A stretch of 64,000 bases of DNA, taken from positions 1-64,000 of the forward strand of contig JAALLF010000003.1 in NCBI GenBank assembly GCA_011087645.1, in the 5' to 3' direction. This stretch comes from Alphaproteobacteria bacterium (GTDB lineage Bacteria; Pseudomonadota; Alphaproteobacteria; UBA6615). The position numbers were made by a program, and so were the translations under genes. Positions 17,353 through 25,942 of this stretch are shown piece by piece. Below the pieces are notes generated by a model. It saw only the letters and a program-made list of their open reading frames with translations, did not search any database and was not told where the DNA came from. Numbering within the stretch: position 1 is the first letter of the stretch; every line of letters begins with the position of its first letter.

Positions 17353-18804
17353 ATGAAACGACTTGGTCGGTACATAAAAATCCTTGTGGTGGCGGTGCTT
17401 GTCGTCGCCGTCGCAGCGATTGTGCCGTGGCCGCGAGTGACATCTTGGCTTTTGGCAACCGCCGGTCTGCGATCATCCCCTACATCACCTTCGGTTTCAG
17501 AGGGGCTGGATACTTCGCGGTTTCGCACCGCGGCGGTGGTGCGTGGCGACATTGTATCGACAGTGCAGGCCGCCGGTACGCTCAATGCGCTGGTCCTGGT
17601 TGAAGTCGGATCGCAAATCTCAGGCCAGATTAAAGAACTGCACGCCGATTTTAATTCCGCCGTGACCAAGGGACAGGTCATCGCCCGAATCGCGCCGGAG
17701 ATTTACGAGGCCAAGGTTGCCCAGTCGCGGGCTGAAGTCGAAATGGCGGAGAACCTGGTCGTGGTGCAGCGCGCGCAAATCGAGCGCTCCGGCGCGGAGG
17801 TGGCGAACGCCAAGGCCAATTTCGCGTCGGCCAAGGCCGGGACCAAACGGATCGGGCTGGCGCTTGACGAAGCGGCGCGCGACTTGGAGCGCAAGCGGGC
17901 GCTGGCCAAGCGGCAAATTGTGCCGGCGAGCGAATTAGAGCGCGTCCAGAACGCCCACCGGCAGGCTGAAGCCGAGTTATCGGCGGCCCAGGCCGACGAG
18001 CGCTCACTCGCGGCGGCGATCCGCGCAGCCGAGGCGGCGCGCACCATGAGCGAAGTGCAGCTGGGCAACAACCAAGCCCAGGTCAAACAAAAGCAGGCGT
18101 TGCTTCACCAAGCGCAGATCGATCTTGAACGCACCTTTATTCGCGCACCGATCACCGGCACGGTGATCAACCGCAAGGTCAGCACCGGCCAGACCGTAGC
18201 CGCCAGCCTGCAGGCACCGACCCTGTTCACGATTGCCCAAGACCTCTCGCAAATGCAGGTCGAAGCCTCGATCGTTGAGGCCGATGTCAGCCGTTTCGAC
18301 GTCTCGCAACCGGTCTCGTTCACGGTCGATGCCTATCCGGGTCGGCAATTTACCGGGGATGTCAGACAGGTTCGCAAGGCCCCCGAAGTCGTCCAGAATG
18401 TAGTCACCTATATGGTGATCATCGACGCTGAAAATGCCGAGCAACTGTTATTGCCGGGAATGACCGCCAATTTGACCGTGGTCGTTGCCAAGCGCGACAA
18501 TGTGTTGAAGGTGGCCAACACCGCCCTTCGTTTTCGCCCGCCGGGCCAAACGGTGGGAGAGGCGTTGGCCGATACCGCGGATAGCGACCCCGACGCCGGC
18601 GGAATCTCTGGGCGGGTCTTTGTTCTCGGCGCCGAAGGGCGACCGATGGTGGTTGCGCTGCGCCTAGGCATTACCGACGGGCGGATGACAGAGGTGTTGG
18701 CCGGAGATCTCACGGTAGACCAGCGGGTGATTGTCGGCGCTGCGGCGACCGCGCGAGGGGAGAGCGAGGGGACCTCATCCTTGCTCAAATTCCGGCTTCG
18801 GTGA
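17353..18804 (+). CDS. MacA-like periplasmic adaptor (HlyD family)
   Basis: 483 residues. N-terminal membrane anchor (KILVVAVLVVAVAAIVPW), then a lipoyl/barrel-sandwich half (AAGTLNALVLVEVGSQISGQ) and a long Ala/Glu/Arg-rich coiled-coil hairpin (about residues 120-255). The second lipoyl half (RTFIRAPITGTVINRKVSTG) and a beta-barrel end module follow. This is the membrane-fusion protein of a MacAB-type tripartite exporter, linking the inner-membrane ABC part to an outer-membrane channel. The stop overlaps the ATPase gene (TGATG). No TolC-like gene is in the window. Confidence 0.9.
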   Translation: MKRLGRYIKILVVAVLVVAVAAIVPWPRVTSWLLATAGLRSSPTSPSVSEGLDTSRFRTAAVVRGDIVSTVQAAGTLNALVLVEVGSQISGQIKELHADFNSAVTKGQVIARIAPEIYEAKVAQSRAEVEMAENLVVVQRAQIERSGAEVANAKANFASAKAGTKRIGLALDEAARDLERKRALAKRQIVPASELERVQNAHRQAEAELSAAQADERSLAAAIRAAEAARTMSEVQLGNNQAQVKQKQALLHQAQIDLERTFIRAPITGTVINRKVSTGQTVAASLQAPTLFTIAQDLSQMQVEASIVEADVSRFDVSQPVSFTVDAYPGRQFTGDVRQVRKAPEVVQNVVTYMVIIDAENAEQLLLPGMTANLTVVVAKRDNVLKVANTALRFRPPGQTVGEALADTADSDPDAGGISGRVFVLGAEGRPMVVALRLGITDGRMTEVLAGDLTVDQRVIVGAAATARGESEGTSSLLKFRLR

Positions 18805-19490
18805 TGTCGCTGATCGAGACCCGGATGCTGTGGCACAATTACCCGGTCGGTGAGAGCCGGGTGTGGGCGCTCGACGGTATCAGCGTCGATATCGAGCCGG
18901 GCGAATTCGTTGCCGTGATGGGCCCCTCGGGATCGGGCAAATCGACTTTTCTAAATCTGTTGGGATGTCTCGATACGCCGCGCGCCGGCCGCTATTTTTT
19001 GGACGGACAAGAAATCGGCACTCTGCGTCATAACGCGTTGGCGGCGATCCGAAATCGCAAGATCGGGTTTGTATTCCAATCGTTTAATCTGCTGGCCCGG
19101 ACACCGGCGGTTGAAAACGTTGAATTGCCGCTGCTTTATCGTGGCATGCGTTCAAGCGAGCGTCGCCGTCGCGCCATGGCACTGCTCGACCGTGTCGGTC
19201 TAAGCGACCGCGTGCGCCATACGCCGGCGCAATTATCGGGCGGCCAACAACAGCGCGTCGCCATCGCCCGTGCACTCGCCAACGATCCGGTGCTCCTGCT
19301 CGCCGACGAACCGACGGGTGCGCTCGATACCGCGACCGGACGCGAAATTATGGAGTTGTTTCAGCAACTGCGCGAAAAAGACGGGCTGACTATCGTGCTG
19401 GTCACCCATGAGCCGGAGGTCGCCGCCTATGCCAGCCGCATTATCGAGTTTCGTGACGGCCGGGTGATCGCCGACCGGGCGAACGCCTAG
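18804..19490 (+). CDS. MacB-type ABC transporter ATPase
   Basis: 228 residues from ATG 18804. Walker [11 protein letters not shown]-loop FVFQSFNLL, signature [15 protein letters not shown], Walker [14 protein letters not shown] and H-loop VLVTHEPEV are all intact. It belongs to the LolD/MacB ATPase group, which powers mechanotransmission rather than classical transport. The permease gene begins one base after the stop. ATPase and permease are separate polypeptides here, unlike the fused MacB of E. coli. Confidence 0.93.
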   Translation: MSLIETRMLWHNYPVGESRVWALDGISVDIEPGEFVAVMGPSGSGKSTFLNLLGCLDTPRAGRYFLDGQEIGTLRHNALAAIRNRKIGFVFQSFNLLARTPAVENVELPLLYRGMRSSERRRRAMALLDRVGLSDRVRHTPAQLSGGQQQRVAIARALANDPVLLLADEPTGALDTATGREIMELFQQLREKDGLTIVLVTHEPEVAAYASRIIEFRDGRVIADRANA

Positions 19491-19491
19491 T

Positions 19492-20721
19492 ATGCTGATG
19501 ACCAGCATCAAGGTAGCCTTCCGGTCGCTAGGGGCGCACCGACTGCGCACAGGTCTCACCATGCTGGGCATCGTCATCGGCGTGGCCGCGGTTCTGGTGA
19601 TGGTCGCGGTGGGCAACGGCGCGAGCGAACGCATCTCGGCGCAAATCCGCAGCCTTGGCGCCAATCTGATTAATGTATTCCCGGGCAGTGCGAAGATCGC
19701 CAGTGTGCGCTTGGGACGTGGGGAGGCGCCGCGGCTGAACGAAGACGATGCGCGGGCCATCGAATTGGAGATCCCGGGGGTTGTCGCCGTGGCGCCGCTG
19801 CTTTACGCGCGTGGGCAATTTACCGTTGGCGCATCGAATTGGTCTGGCAGCCTGCGCGGCACCACGCCGGGTTATTTCACCGCGCGCGAATGGAATGTCG
19901 TCGCCGGACGCGAAATGACGCCCGAAGATGACGAACGCGCGACCAAGGTCGTGTTGCTGGGCGCGACGATGCACGAGAAGCTATTCGGCGATGCCGACCC
20001 GGTCGGCGCCCAGATACGCATCCGCGACGTGCCGTTCACCGTCATCGGACTGTTGGGACGCAAGGGGCAAAGCGTGTGGGGTGACGATCAAGACGATGTC
20101 GCGCTGGTGCCCTTGACAACGGCGCGCCGCCAGTTCGTCGGCATCAGCCGCGCCAGTCCCCGTCAGGTTCACAATATTTCCGTGAAATTTGCCGAAGGCA
20201 CGTCGGCTGACGCCACGATGGTTGCCATCCGCGATCTTCTGCACCAGCGCCACCGGTTGCAGCCCAGTCAGGAAGAGACTTTTGTGGTGCAAAATCTCGC
20301 TGAAATTGCCGGAGCTGAGAAGGCGGCTACCAGCGTTCTGTCGTTGTTGTTGGCTGCGGTGGCGTCGGTGTCTCTGGTGGTTGGTGGAATTGGGATCATG
20401 AATATCATGTTAGCCACCGTGACCGAGCGCACCCGCGAGATCGGGTTGCGCCTGGCGGTTGGCGCGCGCCAACGCGATATTCTTGCCCAATTCTTAATTG
20501 AGGCGGTGACCCTGTCCTTGTTAGGTGGGGTGCTGGGCGCCATCGTCGGTATCGCCGCCGCCGCCGCGATCGCGGCTTTTGTCCAGTGGCAGATCGTCAT
20601 CGATGTGGGCGCGCTGTTCCTTGCCATCGGGTTTGCCGGCGCAGTGGGTATATTTTTTGGTTTCTATCCGGCTGCCAAGGCGGCGCGCCTAAATCCAATC
20701 GTCGCGTTACGGCGCGATTAG
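19492..20721 (+). CDS. MacB-type ABC transporter permease
   Basis: 409 residues: an N-terminal membrane helix (LRTGLTMLGIVIGVAAVLVM), a MacB periplasmic core domain (about 45-250), then three C-terminal helices of the FtsX type. The characteristic VGGIGIMNIMLATVTERTRE and GFYPAAKAARLNPIVALR are present. With the adaptor and ATPase it forms a complete inner-membrane part of a tripartite pump. Substrate unknown; macrolides, peptides and lipoproteins are known for the family. Confidence 0.92.
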   Translation: MLMTSIKVAFRSLGAHRLRTGLTMLGIVIGVAAVLVMVAVGNGASERISAQIRSLGANLINVFPGSAKIASVRLGRGEAPRLNEDDARAIELEIPGVVAVAPLLYARGQFTVGASNWSGSLRGTTPGYFTAREWNVVAGREMTPEDDERATKVVLLGATMHEKLFGDADPVGAQIRIRDVPFTVIGLLGRKGQSVWGDDQDDVALVPLTTARRQFVGISRASPRQVHNISVKFAEGTSADATMVAIRDLLHQRHRLQPSQEETFVVQNLAEIAGAEKAATSVLSLLLAAVASVSLVVGGIGIMNIMLATVTERTREIGLRLAVGARQRDILAQFLIEAVTLSLLGGVLGAIVGIAAAAAIAAFVQWQIVIDVGALFLAIGFAGAVGIFFGFYPAAKAARLNPIVALRRD

Positions 20722-20754
20722 GCGTTGTGCTCCAATCGCGTGTGATCGCGCGGT

Positions 20755-21474
20755 TCAGTCAATCGATGGCCTTAGCAACAATTGGCCGAAGCCGGGGATC
20801 GGGTCTTCCACGCCGAGGCTTCGCAGGGCGTACCAATAAGTCGCTGGTATGCCTGAGATTACCGGCTTGTTGAATTTTGCTTCCAGCCGCTCGGCCATAT
20901 CGGCGACCCCCAGCGAGCCACCGACATGGAGCAAGGTATCGACATCGTCATGGTCGATCTCCTCAAACGCCGCTTCGATGGTCTCGATCGGCACATTGAT
21001 CGAATCTTTCGGGTGGCCGATGCCAAGCCAGGTCAGATGCGGCACGTCGAATCCAATCGCTTCGTAATATGACTTGGCGCTCTGCGCGGTGGACTCAAAC
21101 AACGGCACCATCATGCCGATCCTTTTGGCGCCGACGGCATGTAGGGCCGCCTCGGTGGCGTCGGTGGCGTTGATAACCGGGACATCCTTCGCGCCCTCGC
21201 GCAATTCCTCGCGGTATTGAACCTGGCGCTCTACCGACCAGGAGCGCATCTCAAGCGAATTGCCGCCGACGATCAGATCGGGCCAGCAGCCGTGGCACGA
21301 GGGCAGCGCGCGAAGAACCGCTTCTTCGACGGCTTCCTGGCTTTCCAGCTCGAACCGATAGATCTGGTTGGAAATGCCGGGAGGGCGTAGGGCCTCATAT
21401 TCTGGCTGCATGTTGGCGTTCTGCTGCGGGATCAGAAAAGCGATCACGCCGCGGGGGCCGTATCGGTCTGTCAT
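20755..21474 (-). CDS. Asp/Glu racemase superfamily protein lacking both catalytic Cys
   Basis: 239 residues. The architecture matches the maleate isomerase / arylmalonate decarboxylase group: MTDRYGPRGVIAFLIPQQNA, DATEAALHAVGAKRIGMMVP, then a C-terminal half ending in the ATYWYALRSLG region. The two positions that carry catalytic cysteines in the family read VGGNSLEM (Asn) and HVGGSLGV (Gly). The paralogue at 30117 has the same replacements, so this is a subfamily trait and not decay. The reaction cannot be racemisation or isomerisation by the usual two-Cys chemistry. It is convergent with the MacB permease gene and stands alone on its strand. Confidence 0.75.
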   Translation of the reverse strand: MTDRYGPRGVIAFLIPQQNANMQPEYEALRPPGISNQIYRFELESQEAVEEAVLRALPSCHGCWPDLIVGGNSLEMRSWSVERQVQYREELREGAKDVPVINATDATEAALHAVGAKRIGMMVPLFESTAQSAKSYYEAIGFDVPHLTWLGIGHPKDSINVPIETIEAAFEEIDHDDVDTLLHVGGSLGVADMAERLEAKFNKPVISGIPATYWYALRSLGVEDPIPGFGQLLLRPSID

Positions 21475-21619
21475 GGGTACATTCCTTGCGTTGCTGAACG
21501 TTTACCCTTGGGAACGTTGAATTTGGTTGCCAACCTATCTAGCGGAGTTCCCCATGACAACGCAGCCTGAGGAACTGTAGGCTGGGTACAACCAGAACTA
21601 TCACCGAACGAGGGAATTT

Positions 21620-22147
21620 ATGATCCGCTTTGCGCTAATTGGGATCGCCGCACTGGTATCTCTGCACCTAACGTCATCGACTGCCACCGCCGATCCGGTT
21701 GCCGATGTTGGCAAGCTCATCACCGAATGCGGCGCTGAGCAGGCGCAGGCCAAATGCGCCGCACAATTCTGGAACTTTGCCGACTTGACCGGCGACAGCA
21801 AATTGACGGTTGCCGAAATTTCCCGGTTTTTCCGCCTGTTGGTCGAACATCAGGCGAATAAGGCGGTGGCCGTGGCACCCCCGCCTGGCACGGTCGCCAC
21901 GCCGGTGGACCCCTTCGAAGCGGTTGCCGTGACGTTTTTCGTGGGACCGGTCGCCGCCAGTTTGGTGATCGACAATTTCGATTACAACGGTAGCCGTACG
22001 ATCGAGCGCGAAGAAGTGTTCGCTGATATCGATGAAGGTGCGTTCACCAAGTTCGTATTCGAGGAGTCAAAGAAACTGCCGGAGCGCGCCGGCACCCTGA
22101 TGCTCCGCGCCCTACAGGCTGGTGCCGCCGTTCGGGGGCCTCAGTAG
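21620..22147 (+). CDS. exported EF-hand-like protein
   Basis: 175 residues with a signal peptide (FALIGIAALVSLHLTSSTATA, cleavage near ADP). Two EF-hand-like loops: DLTGDSKLTVAE (about residue 54) and DYNGSRTIEREE (about residue 120), with acidic or oxygen ligands at most expected positions. A hydrophobic stretch between them (AVAVTFFVGPVAASLVI) may be a helix. Probably a periplasmic calcium-binding protein. The first mature cysteines (ECGAEQAQAKC) could pair. AGGGA precedes ATG 21620. No closer family recognised. Confidence 0.7.
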   Translation: MIRFALIGIAALVSLHLTSSTATADPVADVGKLITECGAEQAQAKCAAQFWNFADLTGDSKLTVAEISRFFRLLVEHQANKAVAVAPPPGTVATPVDPFEAVAVTFFVGPVAASLVIDNFDYNGSRTIEREEVFADIDEGAFTKFVFEESKKLPERAGTLMLRALQAGAAVRGPQ

Positions 22148-22158
22148 GGTGCGGCCAA

Positions 22159-22857
22159 TCACTGCTTTGTGCCGTTTTCATAGCTATTGAAGGCGCAGCG
22201 CTCGAAACGGTCGCATTCGGTCCAGTCGCCAACTTTGCGGCCATCGGCATATTGGCCGCGGTGCAGCAAATAGATACCGGTGCTGAACCAGGCGCGGGCG
22301 GGCCCTTGTTGAGTTCCCTCGGTATCCTCGCACCATTCGAACAGCCCGGCATAACTTTCGCGTAATTTTAAGTTGGTATTCTCCGGGCAAGTGAGCGGGA
22401 AGGGTCGCATGCCGCGCCGTAGCAGGTTGGGTAGCGCCGAGAGCGCTTCGATCGGAAAGTCGCCCTCCAGCTCTTCCGCCGCCATGGCGCCACCACGAAA
22501 CGCCAAGCTGTTACTGTCAAATTCCAGATGTAGCGTGCGGTGACGGCTGACGATGTGGACATCTATGGTGAGACAAGTTGATGGAGCAGTGCCTGCATGC
22601 GCGCCGCTGCATTGTGTGATTTCGAAGATGCGACCGGACCGTTTCGGGATTTGCGCCCCGACCCAATCCCCAAATGGTATTTCCGGCAACGCCGGATCAA
22701 GTGTCGAGGCGGGTGTTACGAAGAGCTGCTCCACGGTGTCCTCGGTTTTCTCTGTTTGCGCCGTCGCGGCGACAGCGAACGCCAGCAGCATGACAAAAGG
22801 CGCGAACTGGGCCAGAGCGCTGATCCCGATTAACACTGTGGTAACCCTTTGCTTCAT
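22159..22857 (-). CDS. exported protein with MORN-like C-terminus
   Basis: 232 residues. A long hydrophobic N-terminus (LIGISALAQFAPFVMLLAFAVAATAQ) serves as signal peptide. The central part has cysteines (TQCSGAHA, STCLTIDV, TCPENTN) and no known motif. The C-terminus has YLLHRGQYADGRKVGDWTEC, a MORN/YwqK-type beta-hairpin unit (G.Y.DG.K.G.W). Function unknown. It is convergent with the EF-hand gene, 11 bases apart. Confidence 0.65.
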   Translation of the reverse strand: MKQRVTTVLIGISALAQFAPFVMLLAFAVAATAQTEKTEDTVEQLFVTPASTLDPALPEIPFGDWVGAQIPKRSGRIFEITQCSGAHAGTAPSTCLTIDVHIVSRHRTLHLEFDSNSLAFRGGAMAAEELEGDFPIEALSALPNLLRRGMRPFPLTCPENTNLKLRESYAGLFEWCEDTEGTQQGPARAWFSTGIYLLHRGQYADGRKVGDWTECDRFERCAFNSYENGTKQ

Positions 22858-23154
22858 CGCAGATCCTGAGGCTCAATAATGCGGCCGCGAAACGGTATAC
22901 GGGTTTGTTTTTGCCTTGAAAAACAATCTCCAGGGCGGTTGCCCGAGTGGCCTATGGGAATTTCAGGATGTGATCATCGAAACCCGGGGCACCGGTGACT
23001 GCTCCTAATCATACATAGGTAAGAATTAATTAGCGCTTGTATGTTGTTATACGTACGTCTTTGTTCATTTCCCTTTAAGGGCTTGCGCCCAAAATTTCAC
23101 TGGTCGTTTTGGTTTGATTTAATTGTTTCTTGAGCCTTTGTCGGTTGCCCGGTT
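22858..23154. other. divergent intergenic region
   Basis: About 300 bases between the leftward MORN-like gene and the rightward HD-GYP gene, so it should hold both promoters. It contains TTGTTTTT / AAAAACAA (22905-22912 and 22919-22926), an 8-bp inverted repeat, and an AT-rich tract near 23010-23075. No gene seen. Confidence 0.4.
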
Positions 23155-24225
23155 ATGCGAAAACCTAGCGAAAATATTGTCGTCATTTATGACAGTGCGA
23201 TGGCATGCAAGGCTGTTGGGGCTGCTCTTGCGGGTTATTTCAGGTTTCGCGAAATACCGTTGGCGGAATACGTAACTGGCGGATTACCGGAAGCGACCCT
23301 TAGTATTATTTGCGCCAATATGGGCACTAGTGAGACCGCTGAGCAGGTCAAGAAAGCGACCAAGATTTGCTCTGGCGAAACCCTATTCGTCCTTCCTACC
23401 CACAACAGCGATGCGATTACCCAGCTCCGCCAGCATACCAAGGCAGATTACTTGCTGCTGCCGCTGGACGATGAAGAATTTCGCGAAGCGACAAAGGTGG
23501 CCCTTAACCGTCCGGTCGAGAAAGCCTGGTCTATTTTAGATCCAACAAAGCAAAAGGCGCTGAAATCGGCGGTTGTCTCTTTCGAAAAATGTTTTGACCA
23601 AGTGGCCAATGGCAAACCCATTCCGTTGGACGACATAACGAGTAGTTGTCAGGATATTCGCGAGGCTGCTGCGTTGGGCGGGCTTGATGATTGGATAGAC
23701 GCCCTCGACAATCATCATGACTATTCGTTCCGCCACAGCATGTTCGTTTGTGGGTCGTTGAGTTATTTCGCGCACGCGATGGGTATTCGCGGCGCCGAGC
23801 TCGATCGACTAACTCTAGGCGGGTTGCTACACGATATCGGCAAATGCCGTGTCCCCTTGGAAATTCTGGACAAGCCGGGAAAGCTTGATGCGCGTGAATG
23901 GGATGTTATTAAGCTGCATCCTGTGCATTCGAAGGAAATTCTGACCCGCGAAAATGACCTCGGAACGGACATCGTGGCGATGGCCGCCTATCACCACGAG
24001 AAGCTCGACGGCACCGGGTATCCCGATGGCCTATCGGGTGCCCAGATTAATGATCATATCCGGCTGACCGCGATTGCCGATGTCTACTCCGCGTTGATCG
24101 ATAAGCGCGCTTATAAAGGCTCGATGAGCAGCGAGGCGGCGCTCGACATCATGACCACATTGAAAGATGAACTCGATATGGATTTGGTCCGCGAGTTCCG
24201 CAGCTTTACCCTCGACAAGGGATGA
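23155..24225 (+). CDS. HD-GYP cyclic-di-GMP phosphodiesterase with degenerate receiver
   Basis: 356 residues. The C-terminal HD-GYP domain is intact: RHSMFVCGSLSYFA, LLHDIGK (HD pair), HPVHSKEIL, YHHEKLDGTGYPDGLSG (GYP signature) and IADVYSALIDKRAYK. It should hydrolyse cyclic di-GMP in the cytoplasm. The N-terminal 120 residues have the length and pattern of a receiver domain, but the phospho-acceptor position reads IICANMG where an Asp is expected, and the later conserved Lys is replaced (LLLPLDDEEF). Control by phosphorylation is therefore unlikely. It is the only cyclic-di-GMP enzyme in the window. Confidence 0.9.
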   Translation: MRKPSENIVVIYDSAMACKAVGAALAGYFRFREIPLAEYVTGGLPEATLSIICANMGTSETAEQVKKATKICSGETLFVLPTHNSDAITQLRQHTKADYLLLPLDDEEFREATKVALNRPVEKAWSILDPTKQKALKSAVVSFEKCFDQVANGKPIPLDDITSSCQDIREAAALGGLDDWIDALDNHHDYSFRHSMFVCGSLSYFAHAMGIRGAELDRLTLGGLLHDIGKCRVPLEILDKPGKLDAREWDVIKLHPVHSKEILTRENDLGTDIVAMAAYHHEKLDGTGYPDGLSGAQINDHIRLTAIADVYSALIDKRAYKGSMSSEAALDIMTTLKDELDMDLVREFRSFTLDKG

Positions 24226-24256
24226 TGGCGTCTCGACTGAGTTCAGCGGCGATTAT

Positions 24257-25054
24257 CTATTGCGATAGCGCGGCGACTTCGGCGGCGAGGCTGAGTTCGA
24301 CATAATCGAAGGCGGTGAAGGGGTCGGCGGGGGCATCGAAAATGACGACCGCGCGACCGTGCCAATTGCCATCCGCATCGGCGGTAAACACTTCGTCGAA
24401 GCGAAGGTTCGCCGTGCGAACTTGAATGAGCCCGTCGAGGCCACGGATCTGTTGGTTGGGGATGCGCAAGATGCGCGGCGCGGCGTTGGCAAAGCGCAGC
24501 CGCACCACAGCGGGATCGATGTCGTAATCGCCGAATACCAGATTGAAGAAGATTGTTCCGCCTGGGGTGATGTCGCCGCGGGCAACGGTGAAATCGAAAA
24601 TGAAGGCGGCGCTGTTTGGCATTGCCGGGCCGTTGATGTCGGGCCAGTCGCTCGCCGTTGCGGTTGGCGACAAGGCCAAGTCGGTCCAACGTGAACCACC
24701 CGTCGCTTCGCCGACGTCCTGGCAGCCCTGGCACGCGTGGCCGGTGTTGGCGCGCTCGGCTTGCGACCGATTATCAAAATTGTCGTCGCCGCGAAACCAC
24801 ACGCCGCCATCGGCGTTTAGATCGGGCAGAAACTCGTCGGGCTCGAGGGTGCCATTGTCGTTGGTGTCCGCCGGGCCGGGCCCAACGCCCGGTACCGGCC
24901 GTACGAGCCCACGGGTCAGCGAAAAGCCGAAGCCATCGATATCGCCGATGCGCACCCACTGGAACGGCTCTGCCGCCGCTGGGGTCGGCGTTAGAACCGC
25001 CACCACCAAAAACGAGGCCAATATAATAGCCGAAACTGTGCTGAGCTTTACCAT
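24257..25054 (-). CDS. exported calcium-binding-like protein
   Basis: 265 residues with a clear signal peptide (TVSAIILASFLVVAVLTPTPAAA, cleavage near AEP). A dockerin/EF-hand-type Asp-rich element follows: DTNDNGTLEPDEFLPDLNAD (about residues 63-82). A CQGC pair sits near residue 110. The C-terminal half is beta-rich (FIFDFTVARGDITPGGTIFF, VEIHL-like strands). No known enzyme motif. It probably works outside the cytoplasm and binds Ca2+ through the Asp-rich loop. It is convergent with the HD-GYP gene. Confidence 0.65.
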   Translation of the reverse strand: MVKLSTVSAIILASFLVVAVLTPTPAAAEPFQWVRIGDIDGFGFSLTRGLVRPVPGVGPGPADTNDNGTLEPDEFLPDLNADGGVWFRGDDNFDNRSQAERANTGHACQGCQDVGEATGGSRWTDLALSPTATASDWPDINGPAMPNSAAFIFDFTVARGDITPGGTIFFNLVFGDYDIDPAVVRLRFANAAPRILRIPNQQIRGLDGLIQVRTANLRFDEVFTADADGNWHGRAVVIFDAPADPFTAFDYVELSLAAEVAALSQ

Positions 25055-25213
25055 TTTTGTCCGCTACCCAAGCGCCATGTGGATGTCGGCGCATAATGCG
25101 GTGGATCGTCCACGCGCCCCAGTCAAATTACCGTGGGTTGCGAAAAGCTTACACCGAATAGGGTGTTAGCGCGGTCGTCGTTTCCTGGCTTCAGCTGCAA
25201 CCGGCGCGAGCGA

Positions 25214-25327
25214 CTAGAACAGCGCGATTAAAGCGATAGTCGCCCCCCAAACCATCAGCGCGGACATGCAGGAGACCAGCGCGGACGATCCCAATATCGC
25301 GAAAGCTGTCTCATTGATAGCATTCAT
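25214..25327 (-). CDS. very small hydrophobic protein
   Basis: 37 codons, reading MNAINETAFAILGSSALV and then a hydrophobic stretch ALMVWGATIALIALF to the stop. Three ATGs in a row are possible (25333, 25330, 25327). AAAAAGGATC lies upstream with good spacing (8 bases) to the third. One membrane helix is predicted by eye. No homologue recognised. It is transcribed away from the AT-rich tract at 25500-25660. Confidence 0.4.
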   Translation of the reverse strand: MNAINETAFAILGSSALVSCMSALMVWGATIALIALF

Positions 25328-25333
25328 CATCAT

Positions 25334-25663
25334 GATCCTTTTTCCGGATGTCTTCGGATCTCGATATTCTGGCTATATAGAGGATATGGGCGGTGTCTCG
25401 GCTGTATCCTGTGACCGTAATCACTCACCAGCGATCACGAAATCGGTCGTTCGGGGGAAAAGATTCTCATTTAACAATGGCGTTTCCGTAAAATTACTGT
25501 AGAGATAAAAATCAATATTATATAATAAAAATACGTTCTATATCCACGATAGAATTTGTTTCTTAATGCAGAATACACCAAGAACAAAAATAGATTGAAA
25601 GTCGAAAAGATATATTGTTAATTATTCTTTAACAATTGTCCGAAATTTGGTGGTTTATATATT
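25334..25663. other. AT-rich intergenic region with inverted repeat
   Basis: 330 bases without a convincing gene. The segment 25500-25640 is strongly AT-rich. It holds ATTGTTAA / TTAACAAT (25614-25621 and 25629-25636), an 8-bp inverted repeat with a 7-base spacer. The composition and TTAA-containing repeat recall the leaders at 1570 and 41705. A 78-codon frame at 25266-25502 has no ribosome binding site and is not called. Confidence 0.4.
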
Positions 25664-25837
25664 ATGACTAAGCGTTTGAATGGTTTGTTTTCATGGTTGT
25701 TACGTTTGGACCGTGCTTCGAAAGGCATCCACCCGATGCGCAAGCGAGGGCGGCGTGAGTTGTCGACGTATCACCAAACGCTCGCGCTTCACATCGCGGC
25801 GACGACGCAAAGCGCGGGGCGCGGCATAGCGCGCTAA
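25664..25837 (+). CDS. possible small basic protein
   Basis: 57 codons from ATG 25664, immediately after the AT-rich tract. It is rich in Arg, Lys and His (MTKRLNGLFSWLLRLDRASK, then MRKRGRRELSTYH). No good Shine-Dalgarno is seen and no family is recognised. An overlapping 61-codon frame lies on the other strand. I list it because it follows a promoter-like tract and its composition looks protein-like, but it may be spurious. Confidence 0.28.
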   Translation: MTKRLNGLFSWLLRLDRASKGIHPMRKRGRRELSTYHQTLALHIAATTQSAGRGIAR

Positions 25838-25942
25838 CACTTTGTTCAGGCAATCCGCCTTTAATTTCTCAAATTGAGACTTATTCGGATGCTCGAGCCT
25901 CCATCAGGGAGACCCGAGTTACTAATCCGTGGTGCTGCCGGC

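Noticed and set aside
17353..20721. MacAB-type genes as the secretion system for the RTX proteins
   Set aside because: RTX export normally uses a HlyB/LapB-type ABC protein with a different adaptor; MacB-type permeases work by another mechanism. Distance and separate transcription also argue against it.
22933..22990. tRNA-like phrase (GCGGTTGCCCGAGTGGCC)
   Set aside because: Resembles the 5' end and D-arm of Ser/Leu tRNA, but no anticodon stem, T-loop or acceptor complement follows.
25668..25853. 61-codon minus-strand frame
   Set aside because: Cysteine-rich random-looking sequence, no ribosome binding site; the opposite strand frame is slightly better placed.
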